A stretch of DNA of 54,735 nucleotides, from assembly GCA_001627925.1 (NCBI GenBank), contig LUQC01000110.1:1-54735 (forward strand), in the 5' to 3' direction. The stretch comes from Rhodobacteraceae bacterium REDSEA-S34_B6 (GTDB taxonomy: Bacteria; Pseudomonadota; Alphaproteobacteria; Rhodobacterales; Rhodobacteraceae). Position numbers and translations under genes: made by a program. The notes under the pieces were generated by a model. The model did not search any database. It was not told where the DNA came from and was given only the letters and a program-made list of their open reading frames with translations. Shown piece by piece: positions 54,163 to 54,735 of this stretch. Positions within the stretch are counted from its first letter, which is position 1. Each line of letters begins with the position of its first letter.

Positions 54163-54735
54163 ATGGTTCTTAACTTAAACTCTATACGAAAATCATACCG
54201 CACTAACGAAGGCAACGTGTCAGTTCTAAATGATGTAAGCTTAAATCTTCTCGCAGGTGAAACACTCGCTCTGAGCGGTGAATCCGGTAGTGGGAAAAGT
54301 ACCCTTTTGCACATTGCCGGCGCATTAGAGTTGCCCGACGAAGGCAGCGTAGAAATAGGCGGCAAAGAGTTATCCAAAATGGATGATACGGGAAGAGCAG
54401 CCGTCAGGCGGAAAGACATCGGAATAATATTCCAACACTTTAATCTAATTCCATCATTGAATGTTGCCGCAAACATCAATTTCCAAGCAAATTTGTCAGG
54501 GCCAGTAGACAAAATTAAATTAGAAAAAATTGTGTCTTCTCTTGGTTTATCCGACCAGATGAGAAAATACCCGGAGGCCCTGTCTGGCGGACAACAACAA
54601 AGAGTTGCGATTGCTCGAGCATTAGTAACAGAGCCTAAACTTTTATTGGCCGATGAACCAACTGGAAACTTAGACGAACAAAGCGCAGAATCTGTGCTTG
54701 AGCAAATGCTAACTTTGGTAGCAGAAACTAACACT
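54163..54735 (+). CDS. ABC transporter ATP-binding protein (LolD/YbbA/MacB type), cut by the window edge
   Basis: The first 191 residues of an ATPase read from the ATG at 54163 (MVLNLNSIRKSYRTNEG), with GAGGGAAGC as ribosome site; no stop is reached before the edge. Walker A is ALSGESGSGKSTLLH, the Q-loop is IIFQHFNLIPSLNVAANI, the signature is LSGGQQQR and Walker B is LLLADEPTGNLD. LNVA after the Q-loop and the GALELPDEGSVEI insert point to the lipoprotein-release/MacB subgroup. A permease should follow past the window. Confidence 0.93.
   Translation, partial: MVLNLNSIRKSYRTNEGNVSVLNDVSLNLLAGETLALSGESGSGKSTLLHIAGALELPDEGSVEIGGKELSKMDDTGRAAVRRKDIGIIFQHFNLIPSLNVAANINFQANLSGPVDKIKLEKIVSSLGLSDQMRKYPEALSGGQQQRVAIARALVTEPKLLLADEPTGNLDEQSAESVLEQMLTLVAETNT

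Overview
This window reads as a chromosomal segment of an AT-rich, free-living marine alphaproteobacterium, most likely from the Rhodobacterales/Roseobacter side. That placement is an inference from gene order and gene types: rsmE-gshA (plant/proteobacterial-type glutamate-cysteine ligase), ubiB-ubiE diverging from mutM, then enoyl-CoA hydratase, rpsT, dnaA, dnaN and recF; a form I aerobic carbon monoxide dehydrogenase cluster; a C4-dicarboxylate TRAP transporter; and oxidative genes for methylated nitrogen compounds. I saw no tRNA, rRNA, CRISPR array, prophage or insertion sequence.

Layout. 1-10.4 kb is the core replication and housekeeping block. 10.4-16.4 kb holds a LysE-type exporter, a THUMP-type rRNA methyltransferase, a lone molybdate-binding protein (modA), and katG divergent from oxyR. 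16.4-18.2 kb has two EamA exporters. 18.3-26.7 kb is a complete form I cox cluster on the minus strand in the order coxC-M-S-L-D-E-xdhC(coxF/I)-coxG. 26.8-31.8 kb has an ICMT-like membrane methyltransferase, a UbiB/ABC1-family kinase, htpG and an HxlR-type regulator. 32.1-37.1 kb is a plus-strand operon of an M20 amidohydrolase, an aldehyde dehydrogenase, an isopenicillin-N-synthase-like dioxygenase and a HyuC/allantoate-type amidohydrolase. 37.2-38.9 kb is an overlapping pair that fits TmpA-TmpB, oxidative cleavage of 2-(trimethylamino)ethylphosphonate to glycine betaine and phosphate. 38.9-48.0 kb is a minus-strand cluster: EamA transporter, a dimethylglycine-dehydrogenase-like oxidoreductase (broken), a choline-kinase-like phosphotransferase, a small membrane protein, a threonine-dehydratase-like enzyme, an ornithine-cyclodeaminase-like reductase, an aminotransferase and a phosphoethanolamine-methyltransferase-like enzyme. 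48.1-51.1 kb is a DctPQM TRAP transporter. The right end has a zinc alcohol dehydrogenase, a transaldolase-family protein, an SGNH hydrolase and the start of an ABC-transporter ATPase cut by the window edge.

How it fits together. The picture is of a heterotroph that supplements energy by CO oxidation (with molybdate capture nearby), guards against peroxide through OxyR-KatG, takes up C4-dicarboxylates, and carries accessory pathways for small methylated nitrogen and phosphonate compounds. TmpA-TmpB would release glycine betaine and phosphate, and the nearby DMGDH-like enzyme, choline-kinase-like and phosphoethanolamine-methyltransferase-like genes handle chemically related molecules, so a local methylamine/phosphonate theme is plausible but unproven.

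Two genes carry out-of-frame internal deletions relative to their families: dnaA (about 70 codons lost between the AAA+ core and the DNA-binding domain) and the DMGDH-like gene (about 20 bases). The rRNA methyltransferase has family homology upstream of its only usable start codon. These three lesions are either real decay or, more likely for dnaA in a living cell, errors in the sequence or assembly.
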